A DNA stretch of 64,000 nt. Source: JAHZFN01 sp965149945. GTDB lineage: Bacteria > Bacillota > Dehalobacteriia > UBA4068 > UBA4997. Positions within the stretch are counted from its first letter, which is position 1, and each line of letters starts with the position of its first letter. This document shows, piece by piece, positions 1 to 8,053 of this stretch. The notes under the pieces are model-generated. The model saw only the letters and a program-made list of their open reading frames with translations, searched no databases and had not been told where the DNA came from. Position numbers and translations under genes: made by a program. Location: the NCBI GenBank assembly GCA_965149945.1, contig CBCTTQ010000001.1, positions 124,001-188,000 on the forward strand, read 5' to 3'.

Positions 1-404
1 TAGCAGCATTCCCCGTGAAAAACACTTCGCAAATCTGTCAAAGAACAGGGCTCCCGCCCCGCGGACCAGGGATTGCCGTCGGGCAGACGGCGCATCAGAT
101 CCACCATTTTTTCTACTTTTTCTTGGGGCGGCAGCCGCAAGGTATAGAGGGTGTTTTTTCGCAAATGGCTGGTTTTGTGCAGCATCATTTCCGCTTCCAT
201 ACCGAAAATCTCCCGCGCGAAACGGAAATATCGTTTGGCGATGGCGATGTTGGCGGTGGTAGCGGTGGCGCCCAGATGGCCGCCGAATCCAAAGGTAATG
301 TTGCCGCTCATCCGCAAAAAAGAAACAAACTCCACCCGATTACAGCAGGCGCGGCTGGTATTGACATGGGTCAGTTGTTCCTTGACCTCGGCTGAAAAAG
401 ACAC
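1..404 (-). CDS. whiA: WhiA-family DNA-binding protein, 5' part only (runs off window)
   Basis: Only the first 134 codons are present; the gene continues past base 1. The start is GTG at 404: an in-frame TGA lies directly upstream and AAGGGAGGG sits 7 bases before it. The N-terminus begins VSFSAEVKEQLTHV (start codon read as Met in vivo), followed by a Cys-Cys-Arg-x-Glu stretch and repeated Gly/Thr residues typical of the WhiA N-terminal homing-endonuclease-like fold. WhiA homologues act in sporulation control in actinobacteria and in division/chromosome segregation in Firmicutes. It is the last visible gene of a minus-strand run with rapZ and yvcK, the classic order for this gene, which makes the call firm although the C-terminal HTH is outside the window. 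Confidence 0.93.
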   Translation of the reverse strand, partial: MSFSAEVKEQLTHVNTSRACCNRVEFVSFLRMSGNITFGFGGHLGATATTANIAIAKRYFRFAREIFGMEAEMMLHKTSHLRKNTLYTLRLPPQEKVEKMVDLMRRLPDGNPWSAGREPCSLTDLRSVFHGECC

Positions 405-455
405 TCAAATTCCCTCCCTTGCGGTGATCTTCGCGCTTTGACGCCGCGCGGACGC

Positions 456-956
456 CTACAGGCGATATTCATAAACATCATCGTCCATGACAAAACCGTT
501 GCCGATGTTTCGCACTTCTTGACGCGCTTTTCGAAATCCCAGCCGTTTGTAGGCATAGACGGCGTCATTTTCTCGGTTGACGTTGAGGTAAATGGCGGGC
601 AGATTTTCTTCTTTGGCGGCTTGAATCAAAAAATCCAGCATCTGACGGGACAGCCCCTGTCCCCGTTCTGTTTTGCAGAGATAAAACTTGCTCAGATACA
701 ATTTGTCCTCCTTAGGGTAAAAGGCCATAAAGCCGATGGCCTGTCCCCCTGCTCGACAGACAAAGTAGTAACGAGCGCCATCTTCCAGCTGGCGGCGGAT
801 ACTGTCCGCAGACTGGAACAGACGAATCATATAGTCGTTTTGCGCGGCGCCGATGATGGGATCGAAATGCTCTTTGACAATGGCGGTGGCTAAAGCCGAC
901 ATTTCTTCAATGCCTTTTTCATCGGTGGCTGTCAGAGGATGAAATTCCAGTTTCAT
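456..956 (-). CDS. GNAT-family N-acetyltransferase
   Basis: A 166-residue protein with the GNAT fold: a mid-protein strand followed by the acetyl-CoA loop (LCKTERGQGLSRQMLDF, about residues 93-109, matching R/Q-x-x-G-x-G/A) and the closing N-x-x-A-x-x-x-Y-x-x-x-G-F pattern (ENDAVYAYKRLGF, about 129-141). It should move an acetyl group from acetyl-CoA to an amine; nothing visible names the acceptor. It lies 13 bases after yvcK and 51 bases before whiA, so it is probably co-transcribed. A GNAT gene between yvcK and whiA is not the usual order. Confidence 0.85.
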   Translation of the reverse strand: MKLEFHPLTATDEKGIEEMSALATAIVKEHFDPIIGAAQNDYMIRLFQSADSIRRQLEDGARYYFVCRAGGQAIGFMAFYPKEDKLYLSKFYLCKTERGQGLSRQMLDFLIQAAKEENLPAIYLNVNRENDAVYAYKRLGFRKARQEVRNIGNGFVMDDDVYEYRL

Positions 957-969
957 AAGATCCTCCTTT

Positions 970-2250
970 TTAAAAAACAGTTTTGCTGATTTCTTGCATG
1001 ATCAGAGCGGACAGTTTCTTTTGGTCATGTTTCAGAATATCTTCATCATTGATGAGATCTCCCGCCACGACTCGCAGACCCATGGCTCGCAGGCGTTTGC
1101 TGTCACAGAGTACCGGGCGGCAGTTTAAATCAGCCAGACGGCGGTTTTGTTCTTTACTGAACTGACCGTTGTTGACGATGATATTAAAAAAGTTTTTTCG
1201 GCCGATGTGGGCGTTGATGGCTTCTACATATTGAGACGCCCGCAGCCGTTCCATTTCTCCCGGTTGGCTGACAATATTACAGATGTAATAAACTCTCGCT
1301 TTGGTTTCTTTCAGCGCGTCCGCGATGCCGGGGACGATCAGGTTGGTGATGATGCTGGTATATAAACTGCCGGGACCGATGAAAATAAAGTCCGCTTCGG
1401 CGATGGCTTCCAGCGCCTGGGGCAGCGGTTTACAGTCTTCCGGCGACAAAAACACTCGTTTGATTTGGCGTTTGTCACGGACCATATTGGTCTCTCCCCG
1501 AACCAAACAGCCGTCCGCCATTTCCGCGCAGATTTCCACATTATCCGTGGTGGAAGGCAACACTCGTCCCCGCAGCGCCAGCACTTTGCTGAGACGTTCG
1601 ACGGCGGTGGCAAAATCCGTATTGCCGCTTTCCGTCAAGCCCGCCATCAGCAGATTCCCCAGATTATGTCCCGCCAAACTGCTGTCTTCGGGAAAATTGT
1701 ACGCCAAGACCTCCTCTAAATTCACATCAGACTGAGAGAGGGCTATGAGACAGTTCCGTACATCCCCGGGGGGCAAAATGCCCAAATCACGCCGCAGACG
1801 GCCGGAGCTGCCGCCGTCGTCGGTTACCGCCACAATGGCTGTGAGGTTGATGGTGAAATTTTTGACTGACGCCAGAAAATTGGACAGCCCCGTGCCGCCG
1901 CCGATGGCGACTACTTTGGGCGCCGACTGCATCTTCTGAGAAAAGAGCGCCTGGTCGTAGAGGGTCATCAGCTCCGCGTTGGTGGCTTGCTGTACGGCGC
2001 TGCTCAGCACGCGGTAGCAGCTGTAGAACAGCAAAATGATGCTGAACAGATAGACCAGATAGGGTCCGGTGACAGTATGGCGGTAGAGCAGATTTGCCAG
2101 ATCGATGAAGTCTAATCGAACGCACAGTGTGATAATGCCTCCGCCGTAATGCCACGCGACCCCGTTCCACACCAGCAGAACACTGAAAAGCATCAGAAAC
2201 AACCATTTTTTCAGTCCTTTGCCGGTGAGTAACCATTTGATCCAATTCAT
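970..2250 (-). CDS. yvcK: YvcK/CofD-like gluconeogenesis factor with N-terminal membrane segments
   Basis: The cytoplasmic part begins near residue 113 with VVAIGGGTGLSNFLASVK and continues with VTDDGGSSGRLRRD and GDVRNCL, the nucleotide-sugar/phosphate-binding signatures of the YvcK-CofD family. YvcK proteins bind UDP-sugars and are needed for growth on gluconeogenic carbon sources and for normal cell-wall synthesis. At 426 residues it is about 100 longer than the short Bacillus form. The extra N-terminus holds two hydrophobic helices (about residues 14-34 and 60-82), so this version should be membrane-tethered. It follows rapZ by 48 bases. Confidence 0.93.
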   Translation of the reverse strand: MNWIKWLLTGKGLKKWLFLMLFSVLLVWNGVAWHYGGGIITLCVRLDFIDLANLLYRHTVTGPYLVYLFSIILLFYSCYRVLSSAVQQATNAELMTLYDQALFSQKMQSAPKVVAIGGGTGLSNFLASVKNFTINLTAIVAVTDDGGSSGRLRRDLGILPPGDVRNCLIALSQSDVNLEEVLAYNFPEDSSLAGHNLGNLLMAGLTESGNTDFATAVERLSKVLALRGRVLPSTTDNVEICAEMADGCLVRGETNMVRDKRQIKRVFLSPEDCKPLPQALEAIAEADFIFIGPGSLYTSIITNLIVPGIADALKETKARVYYICNIVSQPGEMERLRASQYVEAINAHIGRKNFFNIIVNNGQFSKEQNRRLADLNCRPVLCDSKRLRAMGLRVVAGDLINDEDILKHDQKKLSALIMQEISKTVF

Positions 2251-2298
2251 ACGTTTTTCATTCCTTTTTTATCGTTCTTTTTTCGGCGCGGTGTCGGA

Positions 2299-3243
2299 TC
2301 AATCATTGAGGGGCTTGTATTTGGTACCCATGCGGGATTTTTCCACATCCCGATGTTCCACGGTGAATTCAATGCCCTCCAAGTCCCGTGTACCTTGTTG
2401 CTGTGCTTCCGTAAAACGCCGCTGCAATTCTTCGGCAATCGCCACGGAGCGATGTTGACCGCCGGTGCAACCGATGCCGATGGCCAGGTGCTTTTTCCCC
2501 TCGTCAATGTAACGGGGCAGGATATCCATCAGCAAATCGCAGAATTTATTGAGAAAATTTTCTGTCACCTCGTTTTTCAGCACATAATCTCGCACCGATG
2601 GCTGTAAACCGGTCAGGGTGCGCATTGCTTCTATATAATAAGGGTTGGGTAAAAAGCGAACATCCATCAGTAAATCGGCGTCGATGGGAGTGCCGTATTT
2701 AAACCCGAAGGAATAAATGGTCACAGACATCCGTATCTGACGGGCATCGCCTTCCACCAGTTCCACAATGCGCTCTTTGAGAGCGTTGGCTTTTAAATCG
2801 GAGGTGTCGATCAGAATATCCGCCATGCCTCGGATGGTCTGCAGGCGTTTTCGTTCTTCTTGGATGCCGGAGAGCACCGAACCTGTATGGGAAAGGGGGT
2901 GTTTGCGGCGGGTTTCTTTGAAACGGCGTACCAGCACATCATCTCCGGCTTCCAGATAAATGATCTCGAAATCAATGCCGGCGGCGTTCATATCCTCCAG
3001 TTGGTTGATAAGATCCAGAAAAAAACGTCCGCCCCGCACATCCGCCACCAGGGCGACTTTTTCCAGTCCGCTGTTGCTTTGTTCCGCCAATTCCACAAAT
3101 TTGCCGAACAAATTGGGGGGCAGATTATCCACGCAGTAAAAGCCTAAATCTTCCAAAATTTGTACTACCTGTGTTTTGCCCGCGCCGCTCATTCCTGTTA
3201 TGATTTTCAAATCCACCCGTCTGTTCGCGGTTTTTTTCGTCAT
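2299..3243 (-). CDS. rapZ: RapZ family nucleotide-binding protein (YvcJ)
   Basis: 314 residues, the usual length is about 290. A Walker A motif GMSGAGKT lies near residues 18-25, followed by the family signature DLGFYCVDNLPP. The C-terminal domain ends with IGIGCTGGQHRSVAIAE, the phosphate/RNA-binding loop seen in RapZ. The family has ATPase/GTPase activity; in E. coli RapZ targets a small RNA, and in Firmicutes YvcJ affects competence. The start is ATG 3243 behind GAAAGGGG. It sits between the SIS isomerase and yvcK on one transcript. Confidence 0.95.
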   Translation of the reverse strand: MTKKTANRRVDLKIITGMSGAGKTQVVQILEDLGFYCVDNLPPNLFGKFVELAEQSNSGLEKVALVADVRGGRFFLDLINQLEDMNAAGIDFEIIYLEAGDDVLVRRFKETRRKHPLSHTGSVLSGIQEERKRLQTIRGMADILIDTSDLKANALKERIVELVEGDARQIRMSVTIYSFGFKYGTPIDADLLMDVRFLPNPYYIEAMRTLTGLQPSVRDYVLKNEVTENFLNKFCDLLMDILPRYIDEGKKHLAIGIGCTGGQHRSVAIAEELQRRFTEAQQQGTRDLEGIEFTVEHRDVEKSRMGTKYKPLND

Positions 3244-3282
3244 CTTTTCAGCCCCTTTCCGACGCGTCCGGTCGCGCCGTTA

Positions 3283-4410
3283 CTACCGTTTATTATAGCA
3301 CAGATTTTCCTTTTCGACCAGAGTTTTCAGACGGCTGATCGAGGGAATCCTGTCGCAATCCGCCCGACGTAAACAAGCGGCATAAAGGCTGCAATAATCT
3401 CCCAGCGCCATGAAGGCCAGCCCCTTAGCCAGGCAGTTTTTCCCCATTACCCAGACTGTTTGGCAGCCGGCGCCTCGTTCCGCCGCCACCTTTTCCAGGG
3501 CGGCGATTTGTCTTTTTTGGGCGGGGGCTTCTGTCATGGAACGCAGCAGAAACAGCTGTTGCTCGTGGTTTAATGTTTCGATGCCGTTATGGCAGAATTC
3601 CGCCAGGCTGTCGCTTAAGGCGGGGAGTTTGGCGTTTTCGTTCAGCATGGCGCGCCAGCGTCCCGCCGCCGCTTCCGGACAGCCTTCCGTTCCCAGTACA
3701 ATGGGCAGCCGGCGGCAAGCCGCCGCCGCCAGTTTTTTTGCGGGATTTTCCGTGAAAGGAACAAAGGGATTGCAGCGATATACCACCTCGTTTGTCGCTT
3801 CCAGCAGTTCCAGCAATTGCCTCGTATCCGTCTGCCAAAGTCCGAAACGAGCCAACAACAAAAATATCGGTACTGTCAAATAGGCCAGCGCTTCCCGCGG
3901 CTGCAAGCCGTCGGGCAGCAGGACCAGGGTATCTCCCAGTTGACGCGCGCGCCGCCGCAAATCACCGCCGCCGCAAATCACCGCCCGAGGGATCCCCCGT
4001 TCCGCCGCTTCTTCATAACAAGAGCGGGTTTCCGCCGTATTTCCCGAGTAAGAAACCGCCACCACCAGGCTGTCTTTTGTCAAACCCGCCGGTAAATGAT
4101 ACCCGCTCGCCTTTTGGATGGGTACGGCGCAGTGGGTTTCGCCATAGCGCTGGATCAGATGGGCGCCGTTGCCGCTGCCGCCCATACCGCAAATCACCAC
4201 CCGGCGGGGAATCCCTCGGGGACGTCTCTGTCCCAGAGGGCTGTCCGCTCCCAGCCGCCATGCGTCTCGAATTTGAGCGGGAAAGGCGTTCAGTCGTTCC
4301 AGCATAACGGTTACTTTGTTTTCTTCGATCTGATCCAACCGTGGGGCGGCGTTTGCTTCTTCCGCTAAATCTTTTGGCTCCGCTCCCCATTGTTGTAAGG
4401 CTTCTCTCAT
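3283..4410 (-). CDS. SIS-domain bifunctional phosphoglucose/phosphomannose isomerase family protein
   Basis: 375 residues. The first SIS lobe contains VVICGMGGSGNGAHL (about 92-106) and VVAVSYSGNTAET (about 137-149), the sugar-phosphate-binding loops of the PGI/PMI family. The C-terminal lobe has LAEFCHNGIETL, equivalent to the family's E-x-x-HN-E/G-I motif. Members interconvert glucose-6-P, mannose-6-P and fructose-6-P. ATG 4410 has AAGGGAGAG upstream. It heads the rapZ-yvcK-whiA operon, consistent with a link to carbon and cell-wall precursor supply. Substrate preference cannot be read from sequence. Confidence 0.82.
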   Translation of the reverse strand: MREALQQWGAEPKDLAEEANAAPRLDQIEENKVTVMLERLNAFPAQIRDAWRLGADSPLGQRRPRGIPRRVVICGMGGSGNGAHLIQRYGETHCAVPIQKASGYHLPAGLTKDSLVVAVSYSGNTAETRSCYEEAAERGIPRAVICGGGDLRRRARQLGDTLVLLPDGLQPREALAYLTVPIFLLLARFGLWQTDTRQLLELLEATNEVVYRCNPFVPFTENPAKKLAAAACRRLPIVLGTEGCPEAAAGRWRAMLNENAKLPALSDSLAEFCHNGIETLNHEQQLFLLRSMTEAPAQKRQIAALEKVAAERGAGCQTVWVMGKNCLAKGLAFMALGDYCSLYAACLRRADCDRIPSISRLKTLVEKENLCYNKR

Positions 4411-4869
4411 TCTGACTCTCCCTTCTTTCGTGTGTTCGCCCTGGATTCTTTTAGATTGCGTTTTATACTTTATGCGATGAGCGAAAAAAAATGTCTGTCT
4501 TTTTATGAGGAATGCTAACAGAAAGAAGCGCGGATGAGTGGATTGTTCCGAACAGATAAAGATAAGGCTTCTTTATGACGTCGTAAAGAGATTCTGGTTG
4601 CAAGGAGGCGGTTTTTGGTTTAGAATAGAATCAGGCGGAGTTTTGGATTTGCTGTATCTCCGCACGAATATCCCTCGGCATTGGGTTTTGGTTTTTGTGA
4701 TGTTTGGTGTTTGGGAAGGGACGGTCTGTCGTGTATTTCCACTTTCGATTTTCGGTATTGAATGCTGGCTGAGCGAGATATTGCGCGATGGAAACAGGCG
4801 TCTCTTCCGCTGTTAAATCGTTAAAAAGGCGGGCGTTTTTTGAATACCCGAGAAACGGAGGATTGTATT
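4411..4869. other. Divergent intergenic region with a near-perfect palindrome at 4571-4588
   Basis: No open frame here has a ribosome binding site or recognisable content; a 92-codon frame at 4538-4816 looks like chance. The 18-bp sequence CTTTATGACGTCGTAAAG at 4571-4588 is palindromic except for one pair and could be an operator between the isomerase operon and proC. Confidence 0.4.
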
Positions 4870-5679
4870 ATGGAGCAACGGAGTATTTCTTTTATCGGTA
4901 CCGGCAACATGGCGGGCGCTATCATCAAAGGATTGGCCCAAAGCCAAAAAGAGTCGGCGCGCATGTTTTTGTATGATGTAAACAGCGCCAAAGCGCGCGC
5001 GCTGGCGGAACAGACGGGCGGAACAGCGGAGCCTGATTTGGCTTCTGCCGTTCGGGACGGGCAGATCATCCTGTTGGCGGTGAAACCCCAAAACATGGCG
5101 GATTTGCTGGCGGATATTGCTCCGCTGATCATGGCGGCGGAGGAGCCTAAAACAGTGCTCAGCATCGCGGCGGGGGTTCCTCTTGCTGTTTACGAAGCGG
5201 CTTTGCCCGGAGTGGGAGTTTGCCGCGCCATGCCCAACACTTCGGCGGCGGTGCTGGCTGCCGTTACGGGTTTGATGGCGGGCCGACATTTGACCGCGTC
5301 TGATCAACAAGCCGTTGAGCAAATTTTCAATGCCATCGGCAAAAGCCTTTGGATTGATGAAAAAGACATTCACGCTCTGATTGCTGTCAGCGGCAGCGGT
5401 CCTGCTTATTTTTATTATTTTACGGAAGCCATGGCGGCGGCGGGCGAAGCCCTGGGACTGCCCAAAGAAGTAGCGGAACAACTGGCTCGGCAAACTGCCG
5501 TCGGCGCCGGCAAAATGTTGGCGGAAAAACCGGAAAGCGCGACGGAACTGCGCGTACAGGTGACTTCTCCCGGCGGTACCACCGCTCAAGCCATCGAGGT
5601 GTTTCAGAAAAAACTGCCCAATGTGGTTTTGGAAGCTATGCGGGCTTGCGCGGAAAAATCCGCGGATATGGCCAAATAA
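4870..5679 (+). CDS. proC: Pyrroline-5-carboxylate reductase
   Basis: 269 residues from ATG 4870, which has AACGGAGG 8 bases upstream; an earlier in-frame ATG at 4840 has no RBS. ProC makes the final step of proline synthesis, reducing pyrroline-5-carboxylate with NAD(P)H. The N-terminal Rossmann motif is ISFIGTGNMAGAI, and the C-terminal signature GSGPAYFYYFTEAMAAA followed by TSPGGTTAQAIEVF is diagnostic. Length matches the family. The next gene starts 23 bases downstream. Confidence 0.97.
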   Translation: MEQRSISFIGTGNMAGAIIKGLAQSQKESARMFLYDVNSAKARALAEQTGGTAEPDLASAVRDGQIILLAVKPQNMADLLADIAPLIMAAEEPKTVLSIAAGVPLAVYEAALPGVGVCRAMPNTSAAVLAAVTGLMAGRHLTASDQQAVEQIFNAIGKSLWIDEKDIHALIAVSGSGPAYFYYFTEAMAAAGEALGLPKEVAEQLARQTAVGAGKMLAEKPESATELRVQVTSPGGTTAQAIEVFQKKLPNVVLEAMRACAEKSADMAK

Positions 5680-5702
5680 TTCATTCAACGGAGGAGGATA
5701 CG

Positions 5703-6872
5703 ATGATGGACAAATTTATTTACCTGGACAGCGGCGCCACCAGTTGGCCCAAACCCCAGGCGGTTATTGATGAAATGACCCGCGCTCTCACCGAATACGG
5801 CGCCAATCCCGGGCGGGGCGCCTATGCCATGGCGCTGCAGGCGGCCACGGTGGTTTTTCAGGCGCGTCAATTGTTGACGGAGTTTTTTCACGGACAAAAC
5901 CCTCAACGCCTGATTTTTACCGCCAATACCACTGACGGCATCAACATGGCGCTGTACGGATTGTTGAAACCGGGCGATCATGTACTCTATTCTCCGCTGG
6001 AGCATAATGCTGTTTGGCGGCCGATCATGACGATGGCGCGGGAAATGGGAGTGGAAGCGGAAATGGTGGAACCGGGTTCTTACGGCGAAATTTCCGCCGC
6101 CGCTGTAGAAAAGCAACTGAAACCCAACACCAAAATGGTAGTCTGCGCCCATGCCAGCAATATCACCGGTACTGTCCAGCCGGTCGCGGAAATCGGCGCT
6201 CTTTGCCGCCGTCATCATCTGCTTTTTTTGGTGGACGCTGCCCAAAGCGCCGGTATTCTGCCCATTGATATCGAAGCTATGAATATCGATTTGTTGGCGG
6301 CGCCGGGACATAAAAGTCTCTACGGTCCTATGGGGACGGGGATTCTTTATGTGGGTGACCGCGCCGAAGCCATCCGTCCTGTTAAACAAGGAGGAACCGG
6401 TTCTCGCAGCCAAGAAAGCGTGCAGCCGTCGGATTTCCCCGATCGTTTGGAATGCGGCACCATCAATCTGCCCGGGGTTGCCGGTCTGAAAGCCGCCATC
6501 GAAGTTTTTCAACAACAGGGCGCCGAAACCATCATGCGGGATTTGGCGGACAAAACCCAGTATTTGCTGGCCGGCTTGAGCAAAATCCCCGGTGTGCGGG
6601 TTTATGGACCGCCGCCGGGCGTACCCAGAACTTCTCTGGTATCCATTAATATTGACGGTATTTCCTCTAATCAGCTGGCCTTTATCTTGGATCGGGAATA
6701 TCACATCGCCGTGCGCGCCGGATTCCACTGCGCTCCTTTGGGACACCGTATTATGGGAACCACCGAGACGGGCGCTGTTCGTTTCGGATTGGGGCGTGGC
6801 AATACTTATGAAGAATTGGATTTTGTTCTTGCTTCTGTAGCGGAAATCGCTCAAAGCGCCGACGAGTCGTAA
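5703..6872 (+). CDS. Cysteine desulfurase/selenocysteine lyase family PLP enzyme
   Basis: 389 residues of an aminotransferase class V fold. The PLP lysine is in APGHKSLYGPMG (about 206-217) after DAAQSAG. The C-terminal RAGFHCAPLGH carries the active-site cysteine, and GAVRFGLGRGNT follows, the pattern of the CsdA/SufS-like subfamily common in Clostridia. It should release sulfur (or selenium) from cysteine-type substrates. ATG 5703 or 5706 both fit the GGAGGAGG at 5691-5698. It is distinct from the NifS-type gene at 18611-19777 and has no SufU or ThiI partner beside it, so the sulfur acceptor is unknown. Confidence 0.87.
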   Translation: MMDKFIYLDSGATSWPKPQAVIDEMTRALTEYGANPGRGAYAMALQAATVVFQARQLLTEFFHGQNPQRLIFTANTTDGINMALYGLLKPGDHVLYSPLEHNAVWRPIMTMAREMGVEAEMVEPGSYGEISAAAVEKQLKPNTKMVVCAHASNITGTVQPVAEIGALCRRHHLLFLVDAAQSAGILPIDIEAMNIDLLAAPGHKSLYGPMGTGILYVGDRAEAIRPVKQGGTGSRSQESVQPSDFPDRLECGTINLPGVAGLKAAIEVFQQQGAETIMRDLADKTQYLLAGLSKIPGVRVYGPPPGVPRTSLVSINIDGISSNQLAFILDREYHIAVRAGFHCAPLGHRIMGTTETGAVRFGLGRGNTYEELDFVLASVAEIAQSADES

Positions 6873-6883
6873 AAGGAGTTTTT

Positions 6884-7522
6884 ATGCGTTATCAAGGAGT
6901 TATTTTCGATCTGGACGGCACTCTTTCCAACAGCGTTCCTTGTATTTTGAAGTGTGCCGCCTTGACCCACCGCAAGTTGGGATTACCCTGGGATGAACAG
7001 GAACAACGCGCTGTCATCGGTCAGCCTTTGTATCAGATTGCCCGTCGTTGGCTGCCGGAAGAACGAGTGGCGGAATATCTTGCCGTCTCTCGCGGGTTTA
7101 ATCAACAATATCTGGGAGAAATGGTGGAGCCGTTTCCCGGGATCATTCCTATGCTTCAACAATTGCATCAACAGGGGGTTAAACTATGTGTGGTTACCTC
7201 TCGCTTGAAATGGGGCGCCGATCTTTCCTGTGAAAAAATCGGCGCGGCACCTTATTTGACACGGATCATCGGTGTTGAGGATACCGAAACTCATAAACCG
7301 GAACCGGAACCGGCATTGCTGGCTCTTTCTGTCATGAAACTGTCTCCGGAGCAGGTGGTCTTTGTGGGAGACAGCCCCGTGGACATTCTCTGCGGGCAGC
7401 GGACGGGCACCGATACCATCGGCGTAGGCTGGGGTGTTACGCCCGCCGAAAAACTGCGGGCGGAACATCCGACCTATTATTGCCCTGATGTGGCGGCGCT
7501 GTCAAAAATTCTTTTGGGTTGA
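6884..7522 (+). CDS. HAD-superfamily hydrolase (phosphoglycolate phosphatase/PpaX-like)
   Basis: 212 residues. Motif I is VIFDLDGTL (residues 6-14, nucleophile Asp), motif II is VVTSR (about 105), and motifs III/IV are the lysine in HKPEP and VFVGDSPVDI. The helical cap between motifs I and II is about 80 residues, placing it in HAD subfamily IA. Phosphoglycolate or pyrophosphate are the usual substrates of the nearest named members, but the motifs do not decide. Stop-to-start spacing from the preceding gene is 11 bases, so proC, the desulfurase and this gene form one operon. Confidence 0.87.
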   Translation: MRYQGVIFDLDGTLSNSVPCILKCAALTHRKLGLPWDEQEQRAVIGQPLYQIARRWLPEERVAEYLAVSRGFNQQYLGEMVEPFPGIIPMLQQLHQQGVKLCVVTSRLKWGADLSCEKIGAAPYLTRIIGVEDTETHKPEPEPALLALSVMKLSPEQVVFVGDSPVDILCGQRTGTDTIGVGWGVTPAEKLRAEHPTYYCPDVAALSKILLG

Positions 7523-8053
7523 AGCGCTTCGCTGTATGCTTGAAAGAAAATTGTTTTTTTTGTGCGGAAAAATTTTCCCAATCGCCGAAAGAATGCCGCC
7601 TTTCCAAAAAACGGCGGATGTTCCCTTGGGTAAATATTGTGCAAGTACAAAAAGCAGTCGTATTTTTTTAATACGACTGCTTTTTGTACTTGTGTTTTTG
7701 CCTGAAAGTTTTTATGACTGTTTTGTTTCCGATTTCAAGCGCTGCAGCGTCTGAAACTTGTTTCAACAGGTCGATGCGTCGATATTCATCGGAAACCTTT
7801 GTTCCGCTCGGCTTCGCTTTTTTTGAAGGCGGCGACAGGGCGTTTCGCCCGGAAAATCGAAAAGGCGGCGTTTCGGGCGCGAAAAGTTTTGTTTCGAGGC
7901 GGGTTGTTTTTTTAATAGATTGAGATAACTTGCGCGATACGACGAAGAAGTTTTTTCAAAGACATTTTCGGTATCGAATTCTTCGCGGAAAGATCAGAAA
8001 GAACATGCGCGGAAAACAGGGAAATTTTTCTTGTAATCGAGGTATGGGATTTG
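7523..8053. other. Convergent intergenic region
   Basis: Apart from the long hairpin at 7642-7692 I find nothing supported. Short frames lack ribosome binding sites and protein-like composition. Confidence 0.5.
7642..7692. terminator. Bidirectional intrinsic terminator, 22-23 bp stem
   Basis: A perfect inverted repeat with a loop of about 5 T. The core AGCAGTCGTATT/AATACGACTGCT is flanked by A5 and T5, so it can end transcripts from both the proC operon and the opposing MerR gene. Confidence 0.85.

Noticed and set aside
4538..4816. 92-codon frame upstream of proC
   Set aside because: No RBS and no recognisable domain.
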